From an uncultured Clostridia bacterium (lineage in GTDB: Bacteria > Bacillota > Clostridia > Oscillospirales > Acutalibacteraceae), in contig CALWIZ010000029.1 of the NCBI GenBank assembly GCA_944380885.1, positions 1 to 34,694 of the forward strand: a stretch of DNA of 34,694 nt, read 5' to 3'. The notes under the pieces were generated by a model. The model ran no database searches. It had not been told where the DNA came from and saw only the letters and a list, made by a program, of their open reading frames with translations. This document shows, one piece after another, positions 26,396 to 34,694 of the stretch (position 1 is its first letter; every line of letters begins with the position of its first letter). The translations under genes were made by a program, and so were the position numbers.

Positions 26396-27880
26396 TTATT
26401 TCCTGCCTGTAAACTCGCTCTCAAATTTTGCAAGCGCAGTTTCAAAGTTTTTCTTGTATTCCTTTATTTCCGCGTTTGCACGTGACTGCGCGTCCGCCAT
26501 TCTTGAGGAAAAGTCATACATACCGTTTATTGATTCGTATGCCGGTTTTCCTATAATCGAGTACTCTACAGATTCAAATCCGGGAACGGATTTTTCCGGA
26601 TCTCCCAGATATCCGTTTGAAAAATTATCCGACAGATACAGTACCGTCTCCGTAACGTAGGGGAGCGACTCAAATTTCTCCATTACATCTTCATCGGTGG
26701 TACAGGGAATATAATAGGTATTATACATATCGGAAGTAATGTGATCCTCATCGTATGATGAAAGTCTCGCCAGGTTGCCGGTCTTGCTGTACGTCACAAA
26801 TCTCAGGAATTCCCATGCGGCATCGGCGTTGTCCTCCGTGACATTGGTGGTCATCCAGCAGTAATCAATATGGAAAGGTATCCTTCCCGGAGATGACTGC
26901 GGAATAGGATACATTTCCCAGTTAAAGGGAAGGTCCTGCTGCATCCAGTAGGCATAGCGCCATGTACCGGTAAAGGTTCCGGCTACCTTTCCCGCGATAA
27001 AAGCGGCATCTGTACCGGGAGCCACACCGAATTTCTTTTCATAGTCGCTGACTCCTGAAGAAGCATTCTGCTTAAGCGAAGTAGCTTCTACACCGTTTAT
27101 TTTCTTTATGTCCAAAACATAATTCACATATGTCTGAACGGTTGTAAGGTCATAGCTTTCCGATTCATAGTTATATCCTATGATAGTGCAGTCGTCGCTC
27201 ATAGCGCCCGGTCCCCAGTTATACTGATCTGAGAGATCCTCTACGCCGGAATACTCGGAATTTGTACAAGCCTTTATAAATGCGGTAAAATCATCCCAGT
27301 TCCAGTCATATTCGGGAAGATCCACATTAAGCTCTTCGACCAGATCGGTATTTACCAGCAGCATATTGCTGTGCAGCGTCTGCGGAAGCGCATAAAGCCT
27401 GCCACCGTAGGTAAACGGATCGGTTATATTCTTTGGAATCTTTTCAAAATCGCTGTCTCCCTCGATAAACGAAGACAACGGGTATACCCAGCCGTTTTGA
27501 ATATAAGTAGGCAGCGAGCCGGCGTCATCGAAAATAATATCGGGGAGCGGCCTGCCGGCCATTGCCTGTGAGGTGAGATAGGCAGTAGCGTCATCGGTTG
27601 ACGATTCAAAAACGATAGGCTCCACGGTCACATTCGGATAAAGCGATTTGAATGTATTGAAAAGCATTTCAAAATCTGAATTCCTGTAAGAATTTATACC
27701 TACGGATACGGTTCCCTTTACATCGTAATCGGCAGCCTCGTCTCTGACGCCGGTATCTTCGGCGACAGAAGAATCAATATTATTGTCACTGCCGGTTTTT
27801 TCCTCACCGCCTCCGCCGCAGCCTGAGAGCACCGTTAAAAGCATAACGGCAGATAAAAGCATCGAGATTAGTTTTTTCAT
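26396..27880 (-). CDS. Lipoprotein sugar-binding protein of an ABC importer
   Basis: This 494-residue protein has a lipoprotein signal peptide with lipobox LSGC (Cys21), followed by a Gly-rich spacer. The mature region matches family-1 extracellular solute-binding proteins: LPDIIFDDAGSLPTY, then a GGRLYALPQTLHSNMLLVN segment, then WEFLRFVTYSKTG near the C-terminal lobe. It should be tethered to the outer face of the membrane and hand an oligosaccharide to a MalFG-type permease. The ATG overlaps the stop of the giant surface protein gene by four bases (ATGA), so translation is coupled. Two binding proteins and two permease pairs are present, suggesting two importers or one importer with alternative receptors. 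Confidence 0.9.
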   Translation of the reverse strand: MKKLISMLLSAVMLLTVLSGCGGGGEEKTGSDNNIDSSVAEDTGVRDEAADYDVKGTVSVGINSYRNSDFEMLFNTFKSLYPNVTVEPIVFESSTDDATAYLTSQAMAGRPLPDIIFDDAGSLPTYIQNGWVYPLSSFIEGDSDFEKIPKNITDPFTYGGRLYALPQTLHSNMLLVNTDLVEELNVDLPEYDWNWDDFTAFIKACTNSEYSGVEDLSDQYNWGPGAMSDDCTIIGYNYESESYDLTTVQTYVNYVLDIKKINGVEATSLKQNASSGVSDYEKKFGVAPGTDAAFIAGKVAGTFTGTWRYAYWMQQDLPFNWEMYPIPQSSPGRIPFHIDYCWMTTNVTEDNADAAWEFLRFVTYSKTGNLARLSSYDEDHITSDMYNTYYIPCTTDEDVMEKFESLPYVTETVLYLSDNFSNGYLGDPEKSVPGFESVEYSIIGKPAYESINGMYDFSSRMADAQSRANAEIKEYKKNFETALAKFESEFTGRK

Positions 27881-30800
27881 CGGTTTATCCTCCCTGTATT
27901 TCTTCTTTTCCGCATTTTAACAGCCGCACAGCAGGCAAACACAACAAATGCTGCTATTATAAGCGCGTCTAAAACGACAAGAGCAATTATAAGCGGCGAA
28001 GCCCCGGCATCTTCTTCCGGTTCGTTTAACGGATTATTTTCGCCTGCCGGAATATCGTCCTTGGCAGTACTGCGTTTCGGTATCACAAGCTCGGTTGAAG
28101 CGTTTGGATCGATCTGCAAATCCATTTTCCCGTTTGCCGCAACAGCGGTTTCCGAAACGGGATTTCCCTTTTCATCAAGTCTTGTTATTTCCAAATCGTC
28201 AAAGTGTCCGCCCTTTGCCGTACTGAACAGCGAAATATAACCGCCCTCGTAATTCGTAAGCTCGGCGACAAACGGATCTGTCTGATCGTCAAACCAAAGC
28301 ATTGCCTGATCTCCCACGACACGCAGCTTCATTTTATGGACATTGCCGGTATGACCGTTTGCCGTTGTATAATAGTCCTCCGGGAAATCTATGTCTTCCC
28401 TGGCATTATATATCGTTTCATCGGTACGGTTGTAATAGTTGGTGTTCTTAATATTGCCCATAAAGTTACGGACGCCCTCGTATTCGACATATGCCGCAGT
28501 CGGATTCTCCGCGCTGTGAACATCGTTCAGATCGATGTACTGCCCCGGTTCCTTTGAGCCGAAAAGCACGCCGACCCAGTTGTAATGCTGTGTATATTCC
28601 ACCTCAAGCTCAAAGTTTTTATAGGTTGAGCCCGTATAGGTGAGTATCGCAACATTCTTTTTGGATGAACCGTCCTGAGTCCGGTATTCGTCGCGTGAAA
28701 GCTTTCCGTCATTGGTGAACCATCTTGCAAGATCGGCAGAAGAATAACCGTTTTCTGTGTCGGTTACGAAAGCGGACTTAAACTCACTAAGGTCATCGTC
28801 CGTATCAAAGCTCCAGTACCTGTAATCATCGCTTTGCTGCGGAATATCCTGCTTTACCCTGACATTAAGCACCGCGCCTGCTTTTCCCGGATTCGTAAAG
28901 GCGGCGGAATCTTCTATCATAGCCGTAAAGCGGTATGCACCCTCTGTATCGGCATCCCAGTAAACCTCACTGAAGCTCACCTCGGCCGATGCCGTGCTGC
29001 CGTTTTTAAGGGTGACCTTCACCTCATCCGGCAGTGCGGGAATCTCAGAACCGGGTTTTACGCTTATATCATGCGGATTTTCAACTGCTATCACCGCATT
29101 CCCCGGAAGTGATGAAAGATCCCTTATTCTTATATTGTCGAAGCCATGACCGTTTCCGGACGAGGCGAAAGATATATAGCCGCCGTTATAGCCCTCCGCC
29201 AGAGCGTAATCGGCTATCATACCGTAATCGTCAAGATATATATAGCAATGACCGTTTATTACCGCAACCGTCATGGTATGCCAGGTGCCGAAATTAGATG
29301 TCCAGCTTTCGCTTGCGGGCTTGTCGGGATCAAGCACATGATAGCCGTCAAGAAGCATCTTTTTGGAATTTACGGGTCTGTATCCCATATTAAGCCTTGC
29401 CACTCCGCCGAGAGCGATAAGCCCTCCGCCCGCGCCGAGGTCATTTTCGGGATAAAGTATCACACCGCCGTTTTCAAGATCTCCCTCGCCCTTGTTGGAA
29501 AGCGGATATTTGCCCTTTTCTGCACCGAAAAGGAACATCAGGCGCTTATCGGATTTCTGATACTCGTAAGTAACGACAAAATCCGTTAGACGCTTATTAT
29601 AGGTAAGCACAGCCACGCGCTCCGCGTCGCTTCCGTTTTCAAGCAGCTCCGAGCGGTTAAGCGTGCCGTTGGCGGCTGTCCACATATCGTCAAAATCCCA
29701 CTCGGTCATATCTCCGCCCGAATTGCCGGAAAGCTTTTCAAGATAATAGCTTGTAAAGCCGCTGCTGTCAAATTTCACCGTATCAAAATCGGCTGTATAC
29801 TCGTCGCCCTGCTGTCCCGCACCGCCGGCAGCAGGTATCGGGGTGGTTATATTCTCACTTATGGTAAAGCTGCCGAAGCCATAGCTGTTTGAAGCGCTCG
29901 AAAATATCGAAACATAACCTCCGTCATAGGCGTCGCCGAGCTTTACGTAAGCATAGGGTTCGTCCCTTCCGTCAAGAAAAGCGTAAAGCATTTTGTCTTT
30001 TACGATTATTTTTACACTGTGTACCTTGCGTGCGTTGACATTATCGGTCGCATTATTGTTTGCATCCATAAATCCCGGAGCGGCAGGATCGGTTATGCGG
30101 TAAAGCCCGTAATGCAGCGAGGTATAATTGTGAAGATCGCCCTTGGCATTCGGATATCCCTCCGCCTCGACATAAAATATGCTTCCGCCCGTGCCGACCG
30201 TTCTGCCGTCGACTATCGAAAGCGGATACGTTTTATTGTCACCGCCGATTACGATGCCGAGCCGCTGATAGGTCTGCTGATATGTATAGGTGAGTTCAAA
30301 ATTGTAAAATTCGCGTGCGCTGTATGTAAGCATCTCTATATCGGAGGTTTCCTTTATACCCGAGGCGGAATTATTCCTCGCAAGGAAACCGCCGTTATTT
30401 ATCCGCCAGTGTTCCTTAAGCTCCACCTTTTCAAGCTCTGTCGATTTTTCGGCATCCTCCAGATAGTAGGCGTCAAACATCTCCTCCACCTCATCAAACG
30501 TCTGGAAATTACCGCTTTCTATCGGCAGATCGGTCTCCAGCTCCGCGTCCTCACCGAGCTCCTCTATCATTATCGAGCATATCGCGCCGGTGGTGCGGTC
30601 TGCGGAGGAATTGGTGATAAGGGATATGTAGCCGCCGTCATAATTATCCATTCGCACCGTGACACGGGTAGAAGCGTCGTTGTCAACGGTAATAGCCATA
30701 TATTCCCCGACCACTCTTATCTTCAGGGTGTGTATAGGCTTATTGTTGATAGTGGCGTCGACTGAGCCGAAGGAGGTGAAGGTATCCTTTATTTTATCCG

Positions 30801-32769
30801 TGCCCACACGGCAGAGCAGATTATTCGCTTCGGTATAATAGGTCGAATAAAGCGCTCCTTTTATGTCACGGTAGCCCTCTGCCTCTGTGTAAACAATTGC
30901 GCCGCCGTCGCTGATAAGCTGCGCGCCGTTGTCTTTAAAGGCAAACTTTCCCATCTCCGTACCGAACATTACACCGTAGCGTTTCCAATCCTGCTCATAA
31001 CGCAGCGTAAGCTCAAAATTTTCATACCGCTTATTTTTTAAGGTAAGTGCGGCAAAGCCGGATTTATCGTCTCCCGCCTTGTCAAGATTCGAAACCAGTC
31101 TGCCCTTGTCCAGTCTGAAAGCCTCGCCTATCGCTGTTTCTTTAGGCGGGTCGGCGGGATTGCCGAGATAATAAGTCGAAAATTCATTTTCGTCTATTTT
31201 GTCTGTTGTATTGAAGCTTTTGTAATATACGCTTTCGGACGGCTGTGGATCAGAACCCTGAAGCTCTTCTATCCTTACAGACTTGAAAGCGCCCTGATCA
31301 TATCCGGTAGAATAAAGCGAAACCGAACCGCCGGTAAAATCGTCCGTCAAAGGTGCGGAAATCATATAATCGGGAAATTCCTCAAGCCATGCGCTGACAT
31401 TTCCGTTAAGTATGCGTACTATCAGATGATAGGAAGTTCTGCTCTGCTCATTATCGCTGCTTGACGGAGAGACAAATCCGGATATCGGATATCCCTTTAC
31501 CCAATTTTTGCCTCCGATTCTTACCTGACCTCCGATCGCCGACGCCGAGCCGGCATCGACCGCTCCCTCTATACTTATGGTACCGTCGCTTTCTACATAC
31601 GCCCTGATGCCGTTCTCCGCCGTGGCAAGCTCTCCGGCAGGCGCCACCATAATTCCGTATCTCACATAATTGGTCACGAATTCTGCTTTTACTTCCGTAT
31701 CGGTATAAACAGCCGAATTATATGTAAGCAGTGTGGTGTCGCCGTTGTTCCTGTGCTTCGGCTTGAGCCACGGATTCTGATAAGCCCAGACATAGCCGTC
31801 AAGGGATACGGAGGTGGTCCAGTATTCCGAGACATTCCCTGCTGTTCCGGTTGTGCTGCCGGATTTTACAAGGTAGGCGTCGAAGGCGTCATCGAGCTGC
31901 TCAAGTGTTTCAAGCACCGTAAAATCGCAGTTTGCGCCGTCAATCACTTCTTTAATGCCCTCGGGGCCTGTTATGCTGAAGCTCTTGATTCCGCCCTGCT
32001 GGTTTCCCTGGCTGTAAAGCGATATATACCCGCCTATATATTTATCGTCAAGCTCGACGCTCCATTTGTACTCCTCGTAGCCGTCCCACCAGAGCGTCAT
32101 TTTGCCGCCCTTTACCTCAATGTTCATAGTATGAAGGTTCGTGCCGTTTACGGTTGTACTGAAATCAGGCCGTGCTACCGTGTCATATGCTTCCGTGCCG
32201 TTGTTGTAGAAGCCCTCTTTCCTTTCGGCAGAAAGCCATGCCGCGGTAGCGGGCTTTACACCCTGTACCCGGATTTTTCCGGCATTTTCGTGCATCGTCA
32301 CCTTAACCGCGCCGTTTGTCCCGCTGGTGGAAACATTTGTATCGGTAGGAGAGGACTGGCCGAAAATTATACCGTATTCCTTCCATGTATTGAGGAATTC
32401 CAGCTTGGCGGTGAATTCCGACATCTGTATATCCTTGAGTGTCAGCAAAAATGTTTTTCCGGTATATTCAACCGGCTTCAGATAATCGTTTTGCTTATCC
32501 CACTCAACATGGCTGTCCGGATTTTTCTCCGTAGTCCAATAATCCGACGGCAGCCCCGTCTCGGCTTTGCCGTCGGCTATTGCGGCCGCCGTAAAAACAT
32601 CATTAAGCTGCGAAACATCTATATCGGTAAAATCCTTACTGTATGTAAAGATTTCATCCTCTTCGGCGCCCGATATCAGAAATCCTCCGCCTATAATCGA
32701 TGAAAGCACAGATAAAATAACCGCTGCCGTCAGGCATACAGCCGTGATTTTTCTTGTTTTCTGTTTCAT
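27877..32769 (-). CDS. Giant membrane-anchored surface protein with six jelly-roll-like modules
   Basis: From ATG 32767-32769 the protein has 1630 residues. This start is preferred over one 13 codons upstream because GGAGGT lies at 32779-32784. It has a signal peptide (about 1-35), six related modules of about 220 residues (42-270, 281-504, 514-739, 755-973, 991-1220, 1315-1532), an Ig-like domain between the fifth and sixth (about 1223-1309), an acidic linker, a transmembrane helix (1591-1617) and a basic tail. No LPXTG sorting motif is seen. Recurring blocks are an aspartate/aromatic start, L-T-Y/L-K near the middle, YG(I/V)xFG, and GGYISLYS near the end. The fold appears concanavalin/DUF1080-like. 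No catalytic motif was recognised, so glycan binding at the surface is the likely role. It is the first gene of the operon. Confidence 0.8.
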   Translation of the reverse strand: MKQKTRKITAVCLTAAVILSVLSSIIGGGFLISGAEEDEIFTYSKDFTDIDVSQLNDVFTAAAIADGKAETGLPSDYWTTEKNPDSHVEWDKQNDYLKPVEYTGKTFLLTLKDIQMSEFTAKLEFLNTWKEYGIIFGQSSPTDTNVSTSGTNGAVKVTMHENAGKIRVQGVKPATAAWLSAERKEGFYNNGTEAYDTVARPDFSTTVNGTNLHTMNIEVKGGKMTLWWDGYEEYKWSVELDDKYIGGYISLYSQGNQQGGIKSFSITGPEGIKEVIDGANCDFTVLETLEQLDDAFDAYLVKSGSTTGTAGNVSEYWTTSVSLDGYVWAYQNPWLKPKHRNNGDTTLLTYNSAVYTDTEVKAEFVTNYVRYGIMVAPAGELATAENGIRAYVESDGTISIEGAVDAGSASAIGGQVRIGGKNWVKGYPISGFVSPSSSDNEQSRTSYHLIVRILNGNVSAWLEEFPDYMISAPLTDDFTGGSVSLYSTGYDQGAFKSVRIEELQGSDPQPSESVYYKSFNTTDKIDENEFSTYYLGNPADPPKETAIGEAFRLDKGRLVSNLDKAGDDKSGFAALTLKNKRYENFELTLRYEQDWKRYGVMFGTEMGKFAFKDNGAQLISDGGAIVYTEAEGYRDIKGALYSTYYTEANNLLCRVGTDKIKDTFTSFGSVDATINNKPIHTLKIRVVGEYMAITVDNDASTRVTVRMDNYDGGYISLITNSSADRTTGAICSIMIEELGEDAELETDLPIESGNFQTFDEVEEMFDAYYLEDAEKSTELEKVELKEHWRINNGGFLARNNSASGIKETSDIEMLTYSAREFYNFELTYTYQQTYQRLGIVIGGDNKTYPLSIVDGRTVGTGGSIFYVEAEGYPNAKGDLHNYTSLHYGLYRITDPAAPGFMDANNNATDNVNARKVHSVKIIVKDKMLYAFLDGRDEPYAYVKLGDAYDGGYVSIFSSASNSYGFGSFTISENITTPIPAAGGAGQQGDEYTADFDTVKFDSSGFTSYYLEKLSGNSGGDMTEWDFDDMWTAANGTLNRSELLENGSDAERVAVLTYNKRLTDFVVTYEYQKSDKRLMFLFGAEKGKYPLSNKGEGDLENGGVILYPENDLGAGGGLIALGGVARLNMGYRPVNSKKMLLDGYHVLDPDKPASESWTSNFGTWHTMTVAVINGHCYIYLDDYGMIADYALAEGYNGGYISFASSGNGHGFDNIRIRDLSSLPGNAVIAVENPHDISVKPGSEIPALPDEVKVTLKNGSTASAEVSFSEVYWDADTEGAYRFTAMIEDSAAFTNPGKAGAVLNVRVKQDIPQQSDDYRYWSFDTDDDLSEFKSAFVTDTENGYSSADLARWFTNDGKLSRDEYRTQDGSSKKNVAILTYTGSTYKNFELEVEYTQHYNWVGVLFGSKEPGQYIDLNDVHSAENPTAAYVEYEGVRNFMGNIKNTNYYNRTDETIYNAREDIDFPEDYYTTANGHTGNVHKMKLRVVGDQAMLWFDDQTDPFVAELTNYEGGYISLFSTAKGGHFDDLEITRLDEKGNPVSETAVAANGKMDLQIDPNASTELVIPKRSTAKDDIPAGENNPLNEPEEDAGASPLIIALVVLDALIIAAFVVFACCAAVKMRKRRNTGRINR

Positions 32770-32778
32770 CGGTTTAGC

Positions 32779-32784
32779 ACCTCC
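32779..32784 (-). promoter_or_regulatory. Ribosome binding site deciding the start of the giant surface protein
   Basis: GGAGGT on the minus strand lies nine bases before ATG 32767-32769. The alternative ATG at 32806-32808 lies upstream of this site, would give a poor signal peptide and has no comparable site. Confidence 0.75.
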
Positions 32785-32812
32785 GTAAATATATAAGATA
32801 TTTGCCATAATA

Positions 32813-32841
32813 ATTGTATTACATCGCAGAGCTATTTTAAA
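32813..32841 (-). promoter_or_regulatory. Candidate weak promoter of the glycan operon
   Basis: On the minus strand TTTAAA (32836-32841) and TACAAT (32813-32818) are spaced by 17 bases, ahead of the giant surface protein gene. The -35 element matches the consensus at only four of six positions, which fits a promoter that needs an activator. The AraC-type regulator encoded divergently is the obvious candidate. Confidence 0.45.
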
Positions 32842-32845
32842 CCTT

Positions 32846-32875
32846 TTTTTCGACTTTTATGGTTTGTTTTTCGTC
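32846..32875 (-). promoter_or_regulatory. Candidate AraC-type direct-repeat operator
   Basis: Two copies of a nine-base element (GACGAAAAA and GTCGAAAAA on the minus strand, at 32867-32875 and 32846-32854) are exactly 21 bases apart, which is two helical turns. The nearer copy ends four bases from the candidate -35. This is the typical geometry of AraC-family activation sites. The elements are A-rich, so chance is possible. Confidence 0.4.
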
Positions 32876-32989
32876 ACACTTTTTTGGATTATTTTACAAG
32901 TAATTAACATTGATTTTAAAAATATTATGCTAAAATATTCAACAACATATTGTTATCGACTTGATTTTCTGATTTTTGCAGCCGAAAAA

Positions 32990-33018
32990 TTGACATTGGC
33001 TCTCCGACGGAATATAAT
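32990..33018 (+). promoter_or_regulatory. Consensus sigma-A promoter of the AraC-family regulator
   Basis: TTGACA (32990-32995) and TATAAT (33013-33018) are perfect and spaced by exactly 17 bases. Transcription should start near 33025, which leaves a short leader before the GGAGG at 33035-33039. This rules out the longer open frame from 32864 as the real gene. Confidence 0.8.
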
Positions 33019-33046
33019 AAAGGAAATGCTTTACGGAGGATTATTG

Positions 33047-34561
33047 ATGTTTTTCAAACAGCCGGATCTGATTTTCAGCATAAAAGACGCAGCATCATTT
33101 GATACGCCTTCCTGTTTTTTGCCCGTCAAGAAAAATGTAGAACGGAAAACACCGCATGAAATGACGCTGTCTGTTAACGGAGACTGTGTAAATATGACGG
33201 TGGACGATATTGCGGCGTCCTCCTCAGACTTTAAGCTCAACTCTCCTGCCGACGGATATATTTCACTGGTTTCCAACGCTTACGATTATACAGAGGGGGC
33301 TTTCCGCTATCTTTACATATTCCAAAACGGCAGAAAGGTTTTTGATATAGATTTCAGCGGCATCTCCTCCGCCGACGAGCTGGAGCAGTGGTTCGACTGT
33401 TATTATTTTAAAATACTGGACGGCAGCAAGGGCAAAAAAAGCCGTATTTCCGACTTTTGGCGTATTGATAAAGGCAGGCTGCGCTGCATAAAGGAAAAAA
33501 AGTCCGAGCATGATCTTACCGAATTCTGCCTGCTTACATATACGCTCCGTTCTTTCGGCGATTTTCAGGCGGTATTGGGCTTTGAGCAGTGTGGCTTCAG
33601 ATACGGGCTTTCCTTCGGCTGCCGGATAGCAAAATTCCCGTTTTACCGGGATCCCAAAACTATGACCATAAAAGCGACTCAGGGCGGGTTTGCATACGTA
33701 GAGCAGGAGGGATACCGTAATTTAAGAGGGGATATTTCAAGGGAATACTGCTCAAACAGAGATTTTTTTGTCCAGTCATATAAATCTCCTCTGCCGAATT
33801 TTTATGCCGAAGATGAAAGTCTTACTTTTTCATTCAATACGCATACACTGATTTTTCATATAAAATCCGATGCTGTATACAAATTCCAAAACAAAAAAAT
33901 AAATATAAAATCCGGCAGCATCACATATATTCCTCCCAATATGCCGTTTGAAAGAATTTACTCGACAGACAAATACATCGCCGTATTTTTCGATATTATA
34001 AACGGGCAGAATTTTCAGCCGGAAAATTTCGTTCCTGCCAATCCGGCGGAATATGAGTTTCAGTTCGAACGGATTCTGAAAACATTTAAAATAAGCAACG
34101 ACATATCGCGGTATGAATGCACATATATATTTTATAAAATATATACCCTGATTTCAAAAGAAACACAAATGCATTACCGGATGACTAATACCGAGCAGGC
34201 AAAAAATTATCCCAAATTGCTGCGTCCCGCTCTTGAATATCTTGATTCAAATTTTTCAGACCCTAATATCAGGATTCCGGCGCTTGCCCAGATGTGCAAT
34301 ATCGGAGAAACTTATTTCAGAAAGCAGTTCACGCACGAAATGGGGATCTCCCCTCAGGACTATATACAAAAAATGAGAATTGACTTTTCCATTTTTCTGC
34401 TCGATTCCAACTATTACAAAATTTACGAGGTGGCGGAAAAATCCGGATTTTCAAATCCGAAATACTTTTCCACCGTATTCAAAAGTATTATGAAGCTTTC
34501 GCCGACAGAATGGATGAAAAGCAAAAATCAGGGCTCGGTTCAGCCGCCTGATGCACCTTAA
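33047..34561 (+). CDS. AraC-family regulator containing a permuted surface-protein module
   Basis: The 504-residue protein starts at ATG 33047, seven bases after GGAGG and downstream of a perfect promoter. Residues 9-95 match the C-terminal half of the module found in the secreted proteins (HEMTLSVNG, then DGYISLVSNA at 69-78). Residues 97-250 match the N-terminal half (EQWFDCYYF 113-121; DFWRIDKGRL 136-145; EQEGYRNLRGDI 219-230). A cupin-like domain follows (about 255-320, with SITYIPPNMPF) and then a classical AraC DNA-binding domain with two helix-turn-helix motifs (about 390-495). There is no signal peptide, so the module lies in the cytoplasm. It is divergent from the glycan operon, and probably activates it in response to a ligand bound by the cupin or the module. 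Confidence 0.9.
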   Translation: MFFKQPDLIFSIKDAASFDTPSCFLPVKKNVERKTPHEMTLSVNGDCVNMTVDDIAASSSDFKLNSPADGYISLVSNAYDYTEGAFRYLYIFQNGRKVFDIDFSGISSADELEQWFDCYYFKILDGSKGKKSRISDFWRIDKGRLRCIKEKKSEHDLTEFCLLTYTLRSFGDFQAVLGFEQCGFRYGLSFGCRIAKFPFYRDPKTMTIKATQGGFAYVEQEGYRNLRGDISREYCSNRDFFVQSYKSPLPNFYAEDESLTFSFNTHTLIFHIKSDAVYKFQNKKINIKSGSITYIPPNMPFERIYSTDKYIAVFFDIINGQNFQPENFVPANPAEYEFQFERILKTFKISNDISRYECTYIFYKIYTLISKETQMHYRMTNTEQAKNYPKLLRPALEYLDSNFSDPNIRIPALAQMCNIGETYFRKQFTHEMGISPQDYIQKMRIDFSIFLLDSNYYKIYEVAEKSGFSNPKYFSTVFKSIMKLSPTEWMKSKNQGSVQPPDAP

Positions 34562-34625
34562 AACGCGGTGTACCGTATAATAAAACCGTATTACGGGGAA
34601 GAAACAAACCGTAAAAATCAATCAT

Positions 34626-34648
34626 AACCACCCGTCAAACGGGTGGTT
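34626..34648. repeat. Perfect palindromic hairpin, possible terminator or mobile-element end
   Basis: Arms 34626-34635 (AACCACCCGT) and 34639-34648 form a 10-base-pair stem with a three-base loop. It is followed by a small GGGCT-AAA-AGCCC hairpin (34656-34668), and the start of a third GC-rich palindrome (GACCCGCG) reaches the window edge. Such a series of hairpins resembles the ends of IS200/IS605-type elements, but no transposase is in view. It may also terminate the regulator transcript, though the T run is short. Confidence 0.45.
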
Positions 34649-34694
34649 TGCACAAGGGCTAAAAGCCCATAATGCCGACCCGCGTCTCAAGGCG

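Noticed and set aside
31753..32703. A 316-codon plus-strand open frame opposite the giant surface protein, and similar ones at 30019-30765 and 29146-29589
   Set aside because: They lie antisense to repeated module-coding DNA and owe their length to its codon bias. No ribosome binding site or recognisable domain was found.
32864..33046. N-terminal extension of 61 codons of the AraC-type regulator
   Set aside because: It would include the perfect promoter at 32990-33018, so it cannot be translated from that transcript. The start at 33047 has a good GGAGG site.

Overview
The window looks like chromosomal DNA of a low-to-mid GC Gram-positive Clostridia, probably a polysaccharide-degrading gut member of the Oscillospiraceae/Ruminococcaceae type. 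This is inferred from gene content (MalF/MalG permease pairs without their own ATPase, a DUF5696-type protein, a dockerin-like segment, a GlpP homologue), strong GGAGG ribosome binding sites, and sigma-A promoters of exact TTGACA-17-TATAAT form. No rRNA, tRNA, CRISPR array or intact mobile element was seen.

Left part (1-6314). A PfkB sugar kinase and a PHP-domain phosphatase are encoded on the minus strand, divergent from a DeoR/GlpR repressor. Next comes a C-terminally truncated GlpP-type antiterminator with its own consensus promoter and leader terminator, then a roughly 300-base spacer that seems to hold a decayed transposase fragment. A three-gene minus-strand set follows: metallophosphoesterase, an MgtC-like protein lacking its central core, and glycerol-3-phosphate dehydrogenase GpsA.

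Right part (6315-34694). One almost gapless minus-strand operon of 12 genes (about 26 kb) runs from a giant surface protein at 32769 down to an SGNH esterase-like protein at 6683, and ends in a hairpin terminator at 6324-6365. In transcription order it encodes: a 1630-residue membrane-anchored protein with six copies of a jelly-roll-like module; a lipoprotein solute-binding protein; a second solute-binding protein fused to a long N-terminal ligand-binding-like region; a permease pair; an NHL/TPR/Yip1-like membrane protein; a DUF5696-like protein; a second permease pair; an intracellular GH31; a secreted, discoidin-bearing, membrane-anchored GH31; and a secreted protein with three modules, a dockerin-like segment and an SGNH domain. 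The inferred logic is extracellular binding and trimming of a glycan, oligosaccharide import powered by an ATPase encoded elsewhere, and cytoplasmic cleavage by the second GH31. The substrate cannot be read from the sequence.

The operon is divergent from an AraC-family regulator (33047-34561). The main discovery candidate is in that regulator: its N-terminal half carries the same module as the secreted proteins, with the C-terminal half of the module placed before the N-terminal half. This suggests a cytoplasmic sensor made from the surface glycan-binding module. The window's right edge contains a cluster of short palindromes that may be a mobile-element end.
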